Shown in pieces: positions 35,992-44,919 of a stretch of 47,136 nucleotides of DNA. The notes below the pieces were generated by a model, which saw only the letters and a program-made list of their open reading frames with translations, was not told where the DNA came from and searched no databases. The position numbers and the translations under genes are program-made. The DNA comes from UBA3792 sp964426415 (lineage in GTDB: Bacteria; Bacillota; Clostridia; Christensenellales; CAG-138), in NCBI GenBank assembly GCA_964426415.1, contig CAYRQM010000009.1:1-47136 (forward strand). Reading direction: 5' to 3'. The first letter of the stretch is position 1. The number at the start of each line of letters is the position of its first letter.

Positions 35992-37410
35992 TTACGTCAA
36001 AATTGAAACGGCGTCGGAGATGGTTTTTTCCATGGCTTCTCTGCCGTACTTGTCCACTTCCGCCTTGTTCTTTTCGCCGTGGGTGAGGCAGCCTGCGCCG
36101 CCGATGCAGCCGTTTTCGCACGCCATGCCTTCGATGAAGTTGGCGGGAAGCACGTCCTTGCTCTTTTTGAGCAGCGCGACGCGGCACGCTTCGATTCCGT
36201 CGCAGGTGCAAGGCTGATAGGCAAAATCCGAACCCATTTCCTTGAGCCCTTGCGCCACCGCGTCGGTCAGTCCGCCGCTGCGGGCGAAAATTCTGCCGTA
36301 ATAGGAGGCGTTGTCCAGCACGCCCTCCTCCAAGGCGGTGATGTCCAAATCGCGGCTGTCAAACAGCGCCTGCAGCTCTTCGAACGTCAGCACCGCGTCG
36401 ATGTACGGCTTGACCCGCTCCTGCTGCGCTTCTAATTTTTTGGCGGTGCACGGCCCGATGAACACCACCTTGGCGTCCTTTGCCGTGCCCTTGATGTACC
36501 TGGCGATGGTCGTCATGGGCGAAAGGTTGTGCGAAACGTACGGCTTCATGGCAGGAAACGCCTTGTCGATGTACGCCACGAACGCGGGACAGCAGGAGCT
36601 GGTCAAAAAGCCCTTCTCCACAAGCTCTTTGGATTCAGCCTGCGCCACCATGTCCGCGCCCAGCGCCGCTTCCACCACGGTGAAAAAGCCGAGCCGTTTC
36701 AGCCCCGTGACCACCTGCCCAAGCTTCGCATAGGTGAACTGGCTGGAGATGGACGGCGCCACGACGGCGTAGACCTTGCCGCTGCCGCTTGCGCTTTTTT
36801 TGAGCAAGTCCACTACGTTGAGCAGGTACGACTTGTCCATGATCGCGCCAAACGGGCACTGGTACACGCATGCGCCGCAGGCGATGCACTTGTCGTTGTC
36901 GATCAGCGCCGCCTTTTGTTCGTTCATGGAGATTGCCTTGACCTTGCACGCATTTTGGCACGGCCGTTTGCGGCTGACGATGGCGGCATACGGGCAGACC
37001 TTGGCGCACGCGCCGCATTCCTTGCACTTGGATTTGTCGATGTGCGCCACATGGTTGTGGTCAAACGTGAGCGCGCCGAAGCGGCAAACGTCCTCGCACC
37101 GATGCGCCAAGCAGCCGCGGCACGCGTTGGTCACCTCGAACCCGCCCACGGGGCATTCGTCGCAGGCGATGTCCAACACCTCAATCACGTTGGGATTCTC
37201 CTTGTCGCCGCCCATGGCAAGCTTAACCCGTTCCGCCAAGATGGCGCGTTCCTTGTAGACGCAGCAGCGCATGGTCGGCTCTGTGCCCGGCACAATCATT
37301 TTGGGAATGTCCAGCATCTTGTCGAACAGCGTGTCGTTCCAAGCCTGCCGCGCCACTTCCCGCAGCACCTTATACTTGAGGTACTGCACCTTGGTATCGA
37401 ATTTTCTCAT
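35992..37410 (-). CDS. Monomeric [FeFe] hydrogenase, group B type
   Basis: The 472-residue protein has an N-terminal Cys-rich extension (CDECPVGGFEVTNACRGCLAHRC), two ferredoxin [4Fe-4S] sites (CKECGACAKVCP and CIACGACVYQCP) and an H-cluster domain. H-cluster motifs are TSSCCPAFVAYI (L1), FIGPCTAKKLEA (L2) and EGMACENGCIGGAG (L3). This arrangement, with the ACRGC-type N-terminus and shortened L1, fits group B hydrogenases of Clostridia, thought to couple ferredoxin to H2. There is no NADH-binding partner here. It is the last gene of the rex-adhE unit, 9 nt after the phosphatase gene with a GGGGG site. HydEFG maturases are not in the window. Confidence 0.88.
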   Translation of the reverse strand: MRKFDTKVQYLKYKVLREVARQAWNDTLFDKMLDIPKMIVPGTEPTMRCCVYKERAILAERVKLAMGGDKENPNVIEVLDIACDECPVGGFEVTNACRGCLAHRCEDVCRFGALTFDHNHVAHIDKSKCKECGACAKVCPYAAIVSRKRPCQNACKVKAISMNEQKAALIDNDKCIACGACVYQCPFGAIMDKSYLLNVVDLLKKSASGSGKVYAVVAPSISSQFTYAKLGQVVTGLKRLGFFTVVEAALGADMVAQAESKELVEKGFLTSSCCPAFVAYIDKAFPAMKPYVSHNLSPMTTIARYIKGTAKDAKVVFIGPCTAKKLEAQQERVKPYIDAVLTFEELQALFDSRDLDITALEEGVLDNASYYGRIFARSGGLTDAVAQGLKEMGSDFAYQPCTCDGIEACRVALLKKSKDVLPANFIEGMACENGCIGGAGCLTHGEKNKAEVDKYGREAMEKTISDAVSILT

Positions 37411-37419
37411 CGTTGCCCC

Positions 37420-38592
37420 CTAAAAATAACTGACCTTAATCCGCTTGCCCATCTGCTTGAGGCACTTGGAAAGCTCCTCCACCAAATTCATCTTGATGCT
37501 GAACGTGATGGGCAGATCGGGATTTTGATGGGCGGGGTTGATGGCTCTGCCCACATAAAAATTGATGTCCGTGGCGTCCTCAAACAGCATCCGTGCAATC
37601 AGCGATGCACCGTCGCGCTTGAATCCCCACTCCTCATAGCTTTCGTTGCTTGCAAGGTAATCCTTGGCGTAGGTCAACACCTTGTTGACGGTAATCACGC
37701 CCTCGGTCACCAAGTCTACGCCCTCGATCTCGGCGATGGGCGGCACGTCGCCCGTCTCAAAGGACAGGCTTGCCTTCAGCGGCTTATGCAGATACTTGGC
37801 GGCGATGGTGGAGGTCGTGCCGCCGCACACGATATGCTTGCCCGCCTTGGCAAAGAACAGCGACATCATGCGGTCGCAGTCGTCCCGATTGGCAGGCGGC
37901 CCAAACAGCATGTTGACCGCCTCGCGCTTGCGCACCCGCACCACGCAGGCGGTGGCGTCGTCGCCCGGTTCGCCGCCGTAGAGCTTGTTGCACTCGTCCA
38001 CCAAAATGGTGGAGAGCGTCTTTGCCGTATAGCCCACGTCGTACAGGGTTTCCATGAACGAAACGATCTCCTCCCGCCGCCAACCGAAGTTGTACGCGGT
38101 GCCGATGCCGGCATGGGGACAGCCGTCGCTCATGGCGATGAGCATATCGCGCTCTTTAAGCTTGACCAGCGATTGCAGGATGCGCTTGCCGCCGATGTTG
38201 CGTTCCGTCACGGGATAGTCGTATTCCTTGCCGTCGCGCAGCAGGATCACCTTGGGATTGTCGTATTGGATGATCTCCACCGACTCGTTCTCGATGAGGT
38301 GCAAAATGGTGAACGTCGAATACGCCACGCCGCGCACCTTGCACACGGGCAGCGTCGCCGCAATGGTGGAAACGCAGTCCTCGATGGTGAGCCCTTCCGC
38401 CAGCATGGTGGAAATGATGCGCGACGTCAGCGTGGACAGAATGCTTGCCTTGACGCCGCTGCCCAGCCCGTCCGCCAACACCAGTACGGTGGAATCGTTG
38501 TCCTGCTCCACGACGTCCACATGGTCGCCGCAAAGCTGTTCGCCGTAATGGTTGATGCTCTTATACCCGACGTCGGTGCAAAGGTCATTCAT
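37420..38592 (-). CDS. SpoIIE/PP2C-type serine/threonine phosphatase
   Basis: The 390-residue protein has a PP2C-like SpoIIE domain in its N-terminal two thirds: GDHVDVVEQDNDSTVLVLADGLGSG with the metal-binding Asp, MLIAMSDGCPHAG with a second Asp, and GEPGDDATACVVRVR with the final Asp pair. The C-terminal third (about 230-390) carries no motif I recognise. Phosphatases of this type are known next to PAS-containing sensory [FeFe] hydrogenases. The ATG overlaps the end of the sensory hydrogenase gene by 8 nt, so the two are translationally coupled. It probably transmits the hydrogenase signal by dephosphorylating a protein partner. Confidence 0.88.
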   Translation of the reverse strand: MNDLCTDVGYKSINHYGEQLCGDHVDVVEQDNDSTVLVLADGLGSGVKASILSTLTSRIISTMLAEGLTIEDCVSTIAATLPVCKVRGVAYSTFTILHLIENESVEIIQYDNPKVILLRDGKEYDYPVTERNIGGKRILQSLVKLKERDMLIAMSDGCPHAGIGTAYNFGWRREEIVSFMETLYDVGYTAKTLSTILVDECNKLYGGEPGDDATACVVRVRKREAVNMLFGPPANRDDCDRMMSLFFAKAGKHIVCGGTTSTIAAKYLHKPLKASLSFETGDVPPIAEIEGVDLVTEGVITVNKVLTYAKDYLASNESYEEWGFKRDGASLIARMLFEDATDINFYVGRAINPAHQNPDLPITFSIKMNLVEELSKCLKQMGKRIKVSYF

Positions 38593-40261
38593 CGGTGATG
38601 CTCTCCTTCAGCTTGGCAAGGGCGACCTTGGTCTCTGCCGCCGTTTCGCCCAGCAAAGACGCGATCTCCTGCACAATGCACATTTGTCGATCCACCACCT
38701 TGTCCGCCGTTTCGATGGTCTGCCGACTGAGCGCTTCCTTGCGTGCGCGGGCGTCCTCCTCGTCGGTCACGTCCCGCAAAATGCACACCAGCAGCCGATA
38801 GGCACGGTCGCATACGATGGTCTGCTCGACATAGCGGCGGTATTCCGCCAGATAGACGCGCTGATTCTTGACGTCCTTGCCCGTGCGCTGCACCGTCAAA
38901 AACACCTGTGGGTCTAAAATGCGAATGACCTGCTCGCCCAGCACGTCGGACGCGCTGCGAATGTTGAGAATCTGCATGGCGGATTGGTTGATTTGCTGCA
39001 CCTCCAAATTGTCGTTCAGCACGATAAGCCCGTTGGGCGTGTTGTTGACAATGTTGTCCGAGAAGCTCTCCGCCTTTTCCTTGAGGTAGGGCAGGCACAT
39101 GGAAATCTCCGCCTTGCCCTGATAGATGGCGACCGCCTTCTCGCGGCAGGTGTTGTAGCCGCAGGAGCCGCAGTTCAGCTCGTCCGACGGCTTCATCTTG
39201 CCCATTTGCCGCAGGATGGCGGCGATCTCCGTTTCGGACGGATGGGCGCACGGCACCGCGATGGGCGTCATGGGCTTGCGCAGCGCCATGGCGGCGGGCT
39301 GCTCGACCTCGAAATCTTCCTTGCCCGCATAGCGTGCCACCGCCAAATAATCCTGTACGGGCGAACGGTGATACTTCTCCATGATGGGGCCGCCCACGCA
39401 GCCGCCGACGCACGCGGACATTTCGATGAAGCAATGGTGGATGGCGCCGCTTTGGATGTCCTTCAGCGCCTCCATGCAGGTTTCCACGCCGTCCAGCGCC
39501 ATGTAGGAATAGCCTTCCGCTTCCTTTGCCATCGTCTTGAGGATGCCGCCCGTGGTGGGGAAGAACCGTGCCAAGCTCTTTTCTTCGTGGTCGGCGCGCC
39601 GTTCCAAGTCGATATGCTCCGCCTTGAGCCACGCGGACAGCTCCTCGAAGGTCAGCACGGCGTCCACCACGCCCGCATAGCGGTGCGCTTCGTCCTTTTT
39701 GGAGACGCAGGGCCCGATGAAGACGGTCTTGGCGTTGGGGATGCGGCGTTTGACGTCGATGCAGTGCGCCTGCATGGGCGACTGCACATCCGCCAGCGCG
39801 GGCAGCACATCGGGATAGTATTTTTGGATGAGCAAATTGATGGAATGGCAGCACGAGGAAATGACCACGTCGCGCTTTTCTTCGCGCAGGATGCGTTCGT
39901 ATTCCGTCTTGACCACCGTCGCGCCCAGCGCCGTTTCCTCGGCGTCAAAGAAGCCCAGCTTTTTGAGCGCGTCCCGCATGGATGCGATGCCCACGCCGTC
40001 GTAGTTTGCGATGAACGACGGGGCAAGGCTTGCCACCACGGGCGCGCCGCTTTGCAGCAGCACCTTGACCTGTTCGGTCTCGTCGGTGATCTCCTTGGCG
40101 TCCTGCGGGCAGACCACGAAGCAGTGTCCGCACAGGATGCAGGCGTCCTCGATGATGTGCGCCTGATTGCCCGAAAAGCGAATGGACTTGACGGGACAAT
40201 GGCGGATGCACTTGTAGCAGTTTTTGCAGTTGGATTTCTTGAGTGTCAGACAGCTTGGCAT
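38585..40261 (-). CDS. hydS: Sensory [FeFe] hydrogenase with PAS domain (HydS/HsfB type, group C)
   Basis: The 558-residue protein begins with two [4Fe-4S] sites (C12, C15, C18, C22 and C41, C44, C47, C51). The H-cluster domain has SSCCHS at 135-140 (L1, with His where catalytic enzymes have Pro), GPCVSKKDE at 183-191 (L2) and EMSACVGGCVGG at 280-291 (L3). A further Fe-S module (NCGSCGYNTC, about 355) and a PAS domain follow (IVNNTPNGLIVLNDNLEVQQ onward), then a helical C-terminus. Relatives are proposed H2 or redox sensors rather than bulk catalysts. All H-cluster cysteines are present. It precedes, and overlaps, a PP2C-type phosphatase gene, the usual partner. Confidence 0.92.
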   Translation of the reverse strand: MPSCLTLKKSNCKNCYKCIRHCPVKSIRFSGNQAHIIEDACILCGHCFVVCPQDAKEITDETEQVKVLLQSGAPVVASLAPSFIANYDGVGIASMRDALKKLGFFDAEETALGATVVKTEYERILREEKRDVVISSCCHSINLLIQKYYPDVLPALADVQSPMQAHCIDVKRRIPNAKTVFIGPCVSKKDEAHRYAGVVDAVLTFEELSAWLKAEHIDLERRADHEEKSLARFFPTTGGILKTMAKEAEGYSYMALDGVETCMEALKDIQSGAIHHCFIEMSACVGGCVGGPIMEKYHRSPVQDYLAVARYAGKEDFEVEQPAAMALRKPMTPIAVPCAHPSETEIAAILRQMGKMKPSDELNCGSCGYNTCREKAVAIYQGKAEISMCLPYLKEKAESFSDNIVNNTPNGLIVLNDNLEVQQINQSAMQILNIRSASDVLGEQVIRILDPQVFLTVQRTGKDVKNQRVYLAEYRRYVEQTIVCDRAYRLLVCILRDVTDEEDARARKEALSRQTIETADKVVDRQMCIVQEIASLLGETAAETKVALAKLKESITDE

Positions 40262-40274
40262 ACTTGCCCCTCCC

Positions 40275-40520
40275 CTATTGCTGCAGCGCGGGGATTACAT
40301 GCGCCGCAAAGAATGATTGGAATTGTTCGGGCGTCACGCCCGGATACGTCACATCGTCCACGATGACCGTGACGCCCACGCGGTTGCAGTTGCCCGTGCA
40401 AAAGCTGCCCGAGAGCGTCACTTGGTCGGAATACGGCGCCACCGCGTCTTGAAACAGCTTCACAAGCGCTTCGGAGCCTTTGAGGTGGCACGCGCTCCCG
40501 ACGCAGATTTGAATGATCAT
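40275..40520 (-). CDS. Thioredoxin-like [2Fe-2S] ferredoxin, second tandem copy
   Basis: The 81-residue protein starts MIIQICVGSACHLKGSEALV and has cysteines at 6, 11, 41 and 45. The C-x4-C ... C-x3-C layout is that of thioredoxin-like [2Fe-2S] proteins (NuoE / HydC C-terminal domain family). It probably carries one electron between redox proteins in the cytoplasm. Its ATG overlaps the stop of the first copy (ATGA), and it lies 13 nt before hydS. The two copies share the GSxCHLKG and SFC/TFC-x-G-x-C patterns but are clearly diverged, so the duplication is not recent. Confidence 0.9.
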   Translation of the reverse strand: MIIQICVGSACHLKGSEALVKLFQDAVAPYSDQVTLSGSFCTGNCNRVGVTVIVDDVTYPGVTPEQFQSFFAAHVIPALQQ

Positions 40521-40756
40521 ACCTTTGCCAAGACTTCGGTTTCGAAGAACGACTTGACCGTATCGGGCGACACGGAGAACAGCACGTCGTTCGCCGTGAC
40601 GCAAACGCCCTGCTGGCAATGTCCCATGCAGAACGTGCCTTCCAGCGTGACTTTGTCGCCCAGCGCGTGCTGCGCGATGAGGGTTTGCAGCTGCTCCACG
40701 ACGCTGCGAGCACCCTTCAGATGACAGGAACTGCCGATGCATACGGTGATTTTCAT
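40517..40756 (-). CDS. Thioredoxin-like [2Fe-2S] ferredoxin, first tandem copy
   Basis: The 79-residue protein starts MKITVCIGSSCHLKGARSVV with cysteines at 6, 11, 43 and 47, the [2Fe-2S] ligand set of the NuoE-like thioredoxin fold. GGAGG lies before the ATG, 13 nt after the APH-like kinase gene. Small proteins of this kind accompany hydrogenases as electron-transfer subunits. Here they are free-standing rather than fused to a NADH-binding subunit. Together with the following copy it may deliver electrons to, or report redox state to, the sensory hydrogenase. Confidence 0.9.
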   Translation of the reverse strand: MKITVCIGSSCHLKGARSVVEQLQTLIAQHALGDKVTLEGTFCMGHCQQGVCVTANDVLFSVSPDTVKSFFETEVLAKV

Positions 40757-40769
40757 GTTGGATCCTCCC

Positions 40770-41519
40770 TTATTCGTAATCTACTACGTTGACCCAGGAA
40801 AGCAGGAATTCCCGTTCCTGTTGGTTGCCCTTGACCGACTGCGACGCCGCCACAATGGGCATCCATTTTTGCACATACTGCTTTTGCGTGTTGCTCATCT
40901 CGCAGAACAGCTCCAGATAGCGCTTTGCGCCGTCGATGTCGCCGTTGAGCCAGAACAGCAGATAGGTGCGTGCGGCGTCCGCCGACGCGTTGCCTTGGGT
41001 GGCGTGCGCCCAGTCCAAAATGTAGGGCGTGTCGTCGTCCGTGTACAGGATGTTGGACGGGTTGAAATCGCCGTGGCACAGCTTGTTGTGCTTGGGCATG
41101 CCCTCTAAGCGGGTGCGCAGATCGTACCGTGTGGTGGCGTCCAAATCTGCCATGCCGATCTTTCTGTCCATCTTATCCTTGAGCTTGCCGAGCAGCGGAC
41201 AGCTTTGTGCGTGCACGAGCATTTGCAGCGCGACGAATTGTTCGAGATAGGCTTCCTTCGCCGCAGGGTCGTCCGCCATGCGCTGCGCCAGCGTCTTGCC
41301 CTTGATGAATTCGGACACGATTGCCCACTTGCCGTCGATGGTGGCGACTTCCAGCACCCGCGGAACGTGCAGCGCCGTCTCCTCCGCACGCGCTTGGTTG
41401 AGCGCCTCATTCAGAACGTCCGCCTTGGAATAATCGGCGTTGAATACCTTGATGCATTGCCCGCCGTCCCGATAAATCGTCTTTGCGTTTCTGACTGCCA
41501 AGATGCGATCCAGTTTCAT
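40770..41519 (-). CDS. APH/choline-kinase-like phosphotransferase
   Basis: The 249-residue protein has the aminoglycoside-phosphotransferase fold: the nucleotide loop and Lys region near the N-terminus (TIYRDGGQCIKVFNADYSK), an SEFIKGKTLAQRM hinge, the catalytic loop HGDFNPSNIL (about residue 149, Asp base and Asn ligand) and the metal-binding YILDWAHATQG (DFG equivalent). The family includes antibiotic, choline, sugar and protein kinases; the substrate cannot be told from sequence. It sits 13 nt after adhE with an AAGGAGG site and 13 nt before the ferredoxin pair. That places it inside the rex-adhE-hydrogenase unit, where it may oppose the phosphatase. This is inference. Confidence 0.88.
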   Translation of the reverse strand: MKLDRILAVRNAKTIYRDGGQCIKVFNADYSKADVLNEALNQARAEETALHVPRVLEVATIDGKWAIVSEFIKGKTLAQRMADDPAAKEAYLEQFVALQMLVHAQSCPLLGKLKDKMDRKIGMADLDATTRYDLRTRLEGMPKHNKLCHGDFNPSNILYTDDDTPYILDWAHATQGNASADAARTYLLFWLNGDIDGAKRYLELFCEMSNTQKQYVQKWMPIVAASQSVKGNQQEREFLLSWVNVVDYE

Positions 41520-41532
41520 AGCTGTTTCCTCC

Positions 41533-44241
41533 TTATGCGCGCTTGCCGCCGTGGGCGTTGGTGTAGGTCTTCTTGAAGTTGCCGACGTCCTCCGCCGCGC
41601 TCGATGCGGCGTTGGGAAGCGGAAGCTCGGTAAAGTGGTTGCCGTAGTACGCGTTCAAGTACATTTGCTTGATTTCCGACATCAGCGGATAGCGGGGATT
41701 CGCGCCCGTGCATTGGTCGTCGAACGCCTGTTCCGTCATATCGTCCAGCCGTGCCAAGAAATCTGCCTCGTCGACGCCGTAGTCGCGGATGGTCGCCTTG
41801 ATGCCGACGCGCTCCTTCAGCGCATTGACCGCCGCAATCAGCGCTTCCAACTTTTCCCAATCGGTGTCGCCGCCCAGTCCCAGCGCATCCGCCACTTCGG
41901 CGTAACGCGCCAGCGTGTGGGGATGGTCGTACTGCGGGAACGTGCCCATCTTGTGCGGCGTCTCGCTTGCGTTGAAGCGCAGCACCTCCTCCAGCATCAG
42001 CGCGTTGGCGACGCCGTGGGGCAGGTGGTGGAACGCGCCCAGCTTATGCGCCATGGAGTGGCACACGCCCAAGAACGCGTTGGCGAACGCCATGCCCGCC
42101 ATAGTGGCGGCGTTTGCCATCTTCTCACGCGCCTGCACGTCGTTTTGTCCGTCGTCGTAGGCACGGGGCAGGTAGGCAAAGATGCCCTTCAGCGCCTGAA
42201 TCGCCAGCCCGTCGGTGTAGTCCGTCGCCAGCATGGATGCGTAGGCTTCCAGCGCATGGGAGACTGCGTCGATGCCCGACGCCGCCGTCAGCCCCTTCGG
42301 CGCGCTCATGTGGAAGTCGGCGTCGATGATTGCCATGTTGGGCATCAGCTCGTAGTCGGCAAGCGGGTACTTGACGCCGGTCGTTTCGTCGGTGATGACG
42401 GCAAACGGCGTGACCTCGGAGCCCGTGCCTGCGGAGGTGGGAATGGCAATGAAGTACGCCTTCTCTCCCATCTTGGGGAACGTGTAGACGCGCTTGCGAA
42501 TGTCGGAGAAGCGCATCGCCATGTCCAGAAAGTCCGCTTCGGGATGCTCGTACAGCACCCACATGATCTTGGCGGCGTCCATAGCGGAACCTCCGCCCAG
42601 CGCGATGATGCAGTCCGGCTCGAACGCACGCATCTGTGCCGCACCCGCCTTGGCGCACGCCAGCGTGGGATCGGGCGCCACATCAAAGAACGTGGTGTGC
42701 GCGACGCCCATTTCGTCCAGCTTGTCGGTGATGGGCTTCATGTACCCATTATGATACAAAAATCGGTCTGTGACAAGAAAAGCTTTTGATTTTCCCAATA
42801 CTTGTTTCAATTCGTCCAGCGCGACGGGCAGACAGCCCTTCTTGAGATACACCTTTTGCGGTGCGCGAAACCACAGCATATTTTCTCTCCTCTTTGCAAC
42901 GGTCTTGATGTTGAGCAGGTGCTTGACGCCCACGTTCTCGGAAACGGAGTTGCCGCCCCAAGAGCCGCAGCCCAGCGTCAGCGACGGCGCCAGCTTGAAG
43001 TTGTACAGATCGCCGATGCCGCCTTGGGAAGCGGGCGTATTGACCAAGATGCGGCACGTTTTCATGCGTGCGGCAAAGGCGCGCAGCGTCGCCTGCTGCG
43101 TGCGCTCGTTCAGATAGATGGACGACGTGTGGCCGTAGCCGCCGTCCGCCACAAGCTGTTCCGCCTTTTGAAATGCGTCCTCGATGTCCTTGGCGCGATA
43201 CATCGCAAGAACGGGCGACAGCTTTTCGTGCGCAAATTCCTCGGACAGCGCGACGCTCTCCACTTCGCCGATGAGGATTTTGGTGCCCTCCGGCACGGTC
43301 ACGTTGGCAAACGACGCGATGGTTTTTGCGGTCTGCCCAACGATTTTGGCGTTCAGCGAACCGTTGATGAGGATGGTCTTGCGCACGCGCTCCGTTTCGT
43401 CCGCGTTCAAGAAGCAGCAGCCGCGTGCGGCGAATTCGTCGCGCACCGCTTGGTACACGCCGTCCAACACGATGACCGACTGCTCCGACGCGCAAATCAT
43501 GCCGTTGTCGAAGGTTTTGGAATGGATGATGGAGTTGACCGCAAGCAGAATGTCGGCGGAATCGTCGATGATGGCGGGCGTATTGCCTGCGCCCACGCCC
43601 ACCGCGGGCTTGCCGCTGGAATACGCGGATTTCACCATGCCGGGGCCGCCCGTCGCCAAAATGATGTCGGCTTCCTTCATCAAAAGGTTGGTCAGCTCTA
43701 AGCTCGGCACATCCACCCAGCCGATGATGCCTGCGGGTGCGCCTGCCGCCACCGCCGCGTCCAAAACGACCTTCGCCGCCGCAATGGTGCTGTCCTTTGC
43801 CCGCGGATGCGGGCTGATGAGGATGCCGTTGCGGGTCTTCAGCGCGATCAGCGTTTTGAAGATGGCGGTGGAAGTGGGATTGGTGGTCGGAATGACTGCG
43901 GCGATGACGCCGATGGGCTCCGCAATTTTGCAGACGCCGAACGCTTCATCCTCCTCGATGACGCCGCACGTTTTGGTGTTCTTGTACGCATTGTAGATGT
44001 ACTCGGCTGCATAGTGGTTTTTGATGACCTTGTCCTCCACCACGCCCATGCCCGTTTCCTGTACCGCCAGCTTTGCCAAGGGCAACCGCTGCTTGTTCGC
44101 GGCGGAAGCGGCTGCCAAAAAGATGTGGTCAACCTGCTCCTGCGTAAACGCGGCGTACGCTTTTTGCGCGGTGCGAATCCTTGCGATGGCGTCTTCCAGC
44201 GATGCGACGCTGTCCACTTTCTGCATCATTTCTGTGTTCAT
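41533..44241 (-). CDS. adhE: Bifunctional acetaldehyde-CoA / alcohol dehydrogenase
   Basis: AdhE converts acetyl-CoA to acetaldehyde and then ethanol, oxidising two NADH. The start at 44241 (MNTEMMQKV) has AAGGAG 6 nt upstream and gives 902 residues; an in-frame ATG at 44256 lies in that site. The N-terminal aldehyde dehydrogenase half shows AVIPTTNPTSTAIFK, GGPGMVKSAYSSGKPAVGVG and catalytic Cys in NGMICASEQSVIV. The C-terminal iron-dependent alcohol dehydrogenase half shows ALGGGSAMDAAKIMW, PTSAGTGSEVTPFAV and the Fe-ligand region GVCHSMAHKLGAFHHLPHG. It lies 15 nt after rex, its expected NADH-responsive regulator. Confidence 0.97.
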   Translation of the reverse strand: MNTEMMQKVDSVASLEDAIARIRTAQKAYAAFTQEQVDHIFLAAASAANKQRLPLAKLAVQETGMGVVEDKVIKNHYAAEYIYNAYKNTKTCGVIEEDEAFGVCKIAEPIGVIAAVIPTTNPTSTAIFKTLIALKTRNGILISPHPRAKDSTIAAAKVVLDAAVAAGAPAGIIGWVDVPSLELTNLLMKEADIILATGGPGMVKSAYSSGKPAVGVGAGNTPAIIDDSADILLAVNSIIHSKTFDNGMICASEQSVIVLDGVYQAVRDEFAARGCCFLNADETERVRKTILINGSLNAKIVGQTAKTIASFANVTVPEGTKILIGEVESVALSEEFAHEKLSPVLAMYRAKDIEDAFQKAEQLVADGGYGHTSSIYLNERTQQATLRAFAARMKTCRILVNTPASQGGIGDLYNFKLAPSLTLGCGSWGGNSVSENVGVKHLLNIKTVAKRRENMLWFRAPQKVYLKKGCLPVALDELKQVLGKSKAFLVTDRFLYHNGYMKPITDKLDEMGVAHTTFFDVAPDPTLACAKAGAAQMRAFEPDCIIALGGGSAMDAAKIMWVLYEHPEADFLDMAMRFSDIRKRVYTFPKMGEKAYFIAIPTSAGTGSEVTPFAVITDETTGVKYPLADYELMPNMAIIDADFHMSAPKGLTAASGIDAVSHALEAYASMLATDYTDGLAIQALKGIFAYLPRAYDDGQNDVQAREKMANAATMAGMAFANAFLGVCHSMAHKLGAFHHLPHGVANALMLEEVLRFNASETPHKMGTFPQYDHPHTLARYAEVADALGLGGDTDWEKLEALIAAVNALKERVGIKATIRDYGVDEADFLARLDDMTEQAFDDQCTGANPRYPLMSEIKQMYLNAYYGNHFTELPLPNAASSAAEDVGNFKKTYTNAHGGKRA

Positions 44242-44256
44242 ACGGATCTCCTTCAT

Positions 44257-44865
44257 TTATTGAATCTGTTTGCTGAGGTGTGCAAGGGATAACGGCAGGT
44301 TCTCCTGCCGCACGGCAACTTCGGGCGGGACGTGAATCCGTCCCGGTGCGAAGCTCCAAATCGCGGCGACGTGTGCGGAAACGAGTGTGTCGCATACCGC
44401 CTGCGCCGCTTCGTCGGGCACCGTCAAAATGCCAATCTTGACAGGGTGCGCCTGCAAAAAGGAGGGCAGCGCCGACATGGGATAAATGGGCTTGCCGGTT
44501 CGTTCCACCTGCGGGGAGGTTACCGCGCTGTCGAACGCCGCCACAATCTCCAAGCCGTATTCGGCAAACCCGTCGAAGGCGTACAGCGCCCTGCCCAGCT
44601 TGCCTGCGCCCACCAAAACCGCCGCAGTCGGCGTATCTACGCCGATGCAGGATTCCAGTTTGTCGATCAAATCGGCAACCACATACCCAATCTTTGGCTT
44701 GCCTTCGCCGCTGACCGCGTTCAAGTCCTTTCGCACCTGCACGTCGCCCAGCCCCAGCGCCTTGGACAGCGCCGTGGCAGAGATCGTCTGCGTCTTTGCG
44801 CCGCGCAAATGCGTCAGATACATGGGCAAGCGGCCCAGCGTGGCTTTGGATACGGTCTGCTGCAT
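44257..44865 (-). CDS. rex: Redox-sensing transcriptional repressor Rex
   Basis: The 202-residue protein starts MQQTVSKATLGRLPMYLTHL, the N-terminal winged helix (LSKALGLGDVQVRKDLNAVSGEGKPKIGY). The C-terminal Rossmann domain has the NAD(H)-binding VLVGAGKLGRAL and FDGFAEYGLEIVAAFD. Rex leaves DNA when NADH binds, so it derepresses fermentative genes under reducing conditions. A strong AAGGAGGG site precedes the ATG at 44865. It heads an apparent operon with adhE and the hydrogenase genes, implying autoregulation. No textbook TTGTTAA-type Rex box was found; an unusual inverted repeat over the -35 is the best operator candidate. Confidence 0.95.
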   Translation of the reverse strand: MQQTVSKATLGRLPMYLTHLRGAKTQTISATALSKALGLGDVQVRKDLNAVSGEGKPKIGYVVADLIDKLESCIGVDTPTAAVLVGAGKLGRALYAFDGFAEYGLEIVAAFDSAVTSPQVERTGKPIYPMSALPSFLQAHPVKIGILTVPDEAAQAVCDTLVSAHVAAIWSFAPGRIHVPPEVAVRQENLPLSLAHLSKQIQ

Positions 44866-44919
44866 GGATTTGATCCCTCCTTGTTGTTTGTAGTGTACCC
44901 GAAATCCCTCGCGGACGGA

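Noticed and set aside
40770..41519. Aminoglycoside resistance gene
   Set aside because: The APH fold is shared by many housekeeping kinases, and the location inside a redox operon argues against a resistance role.
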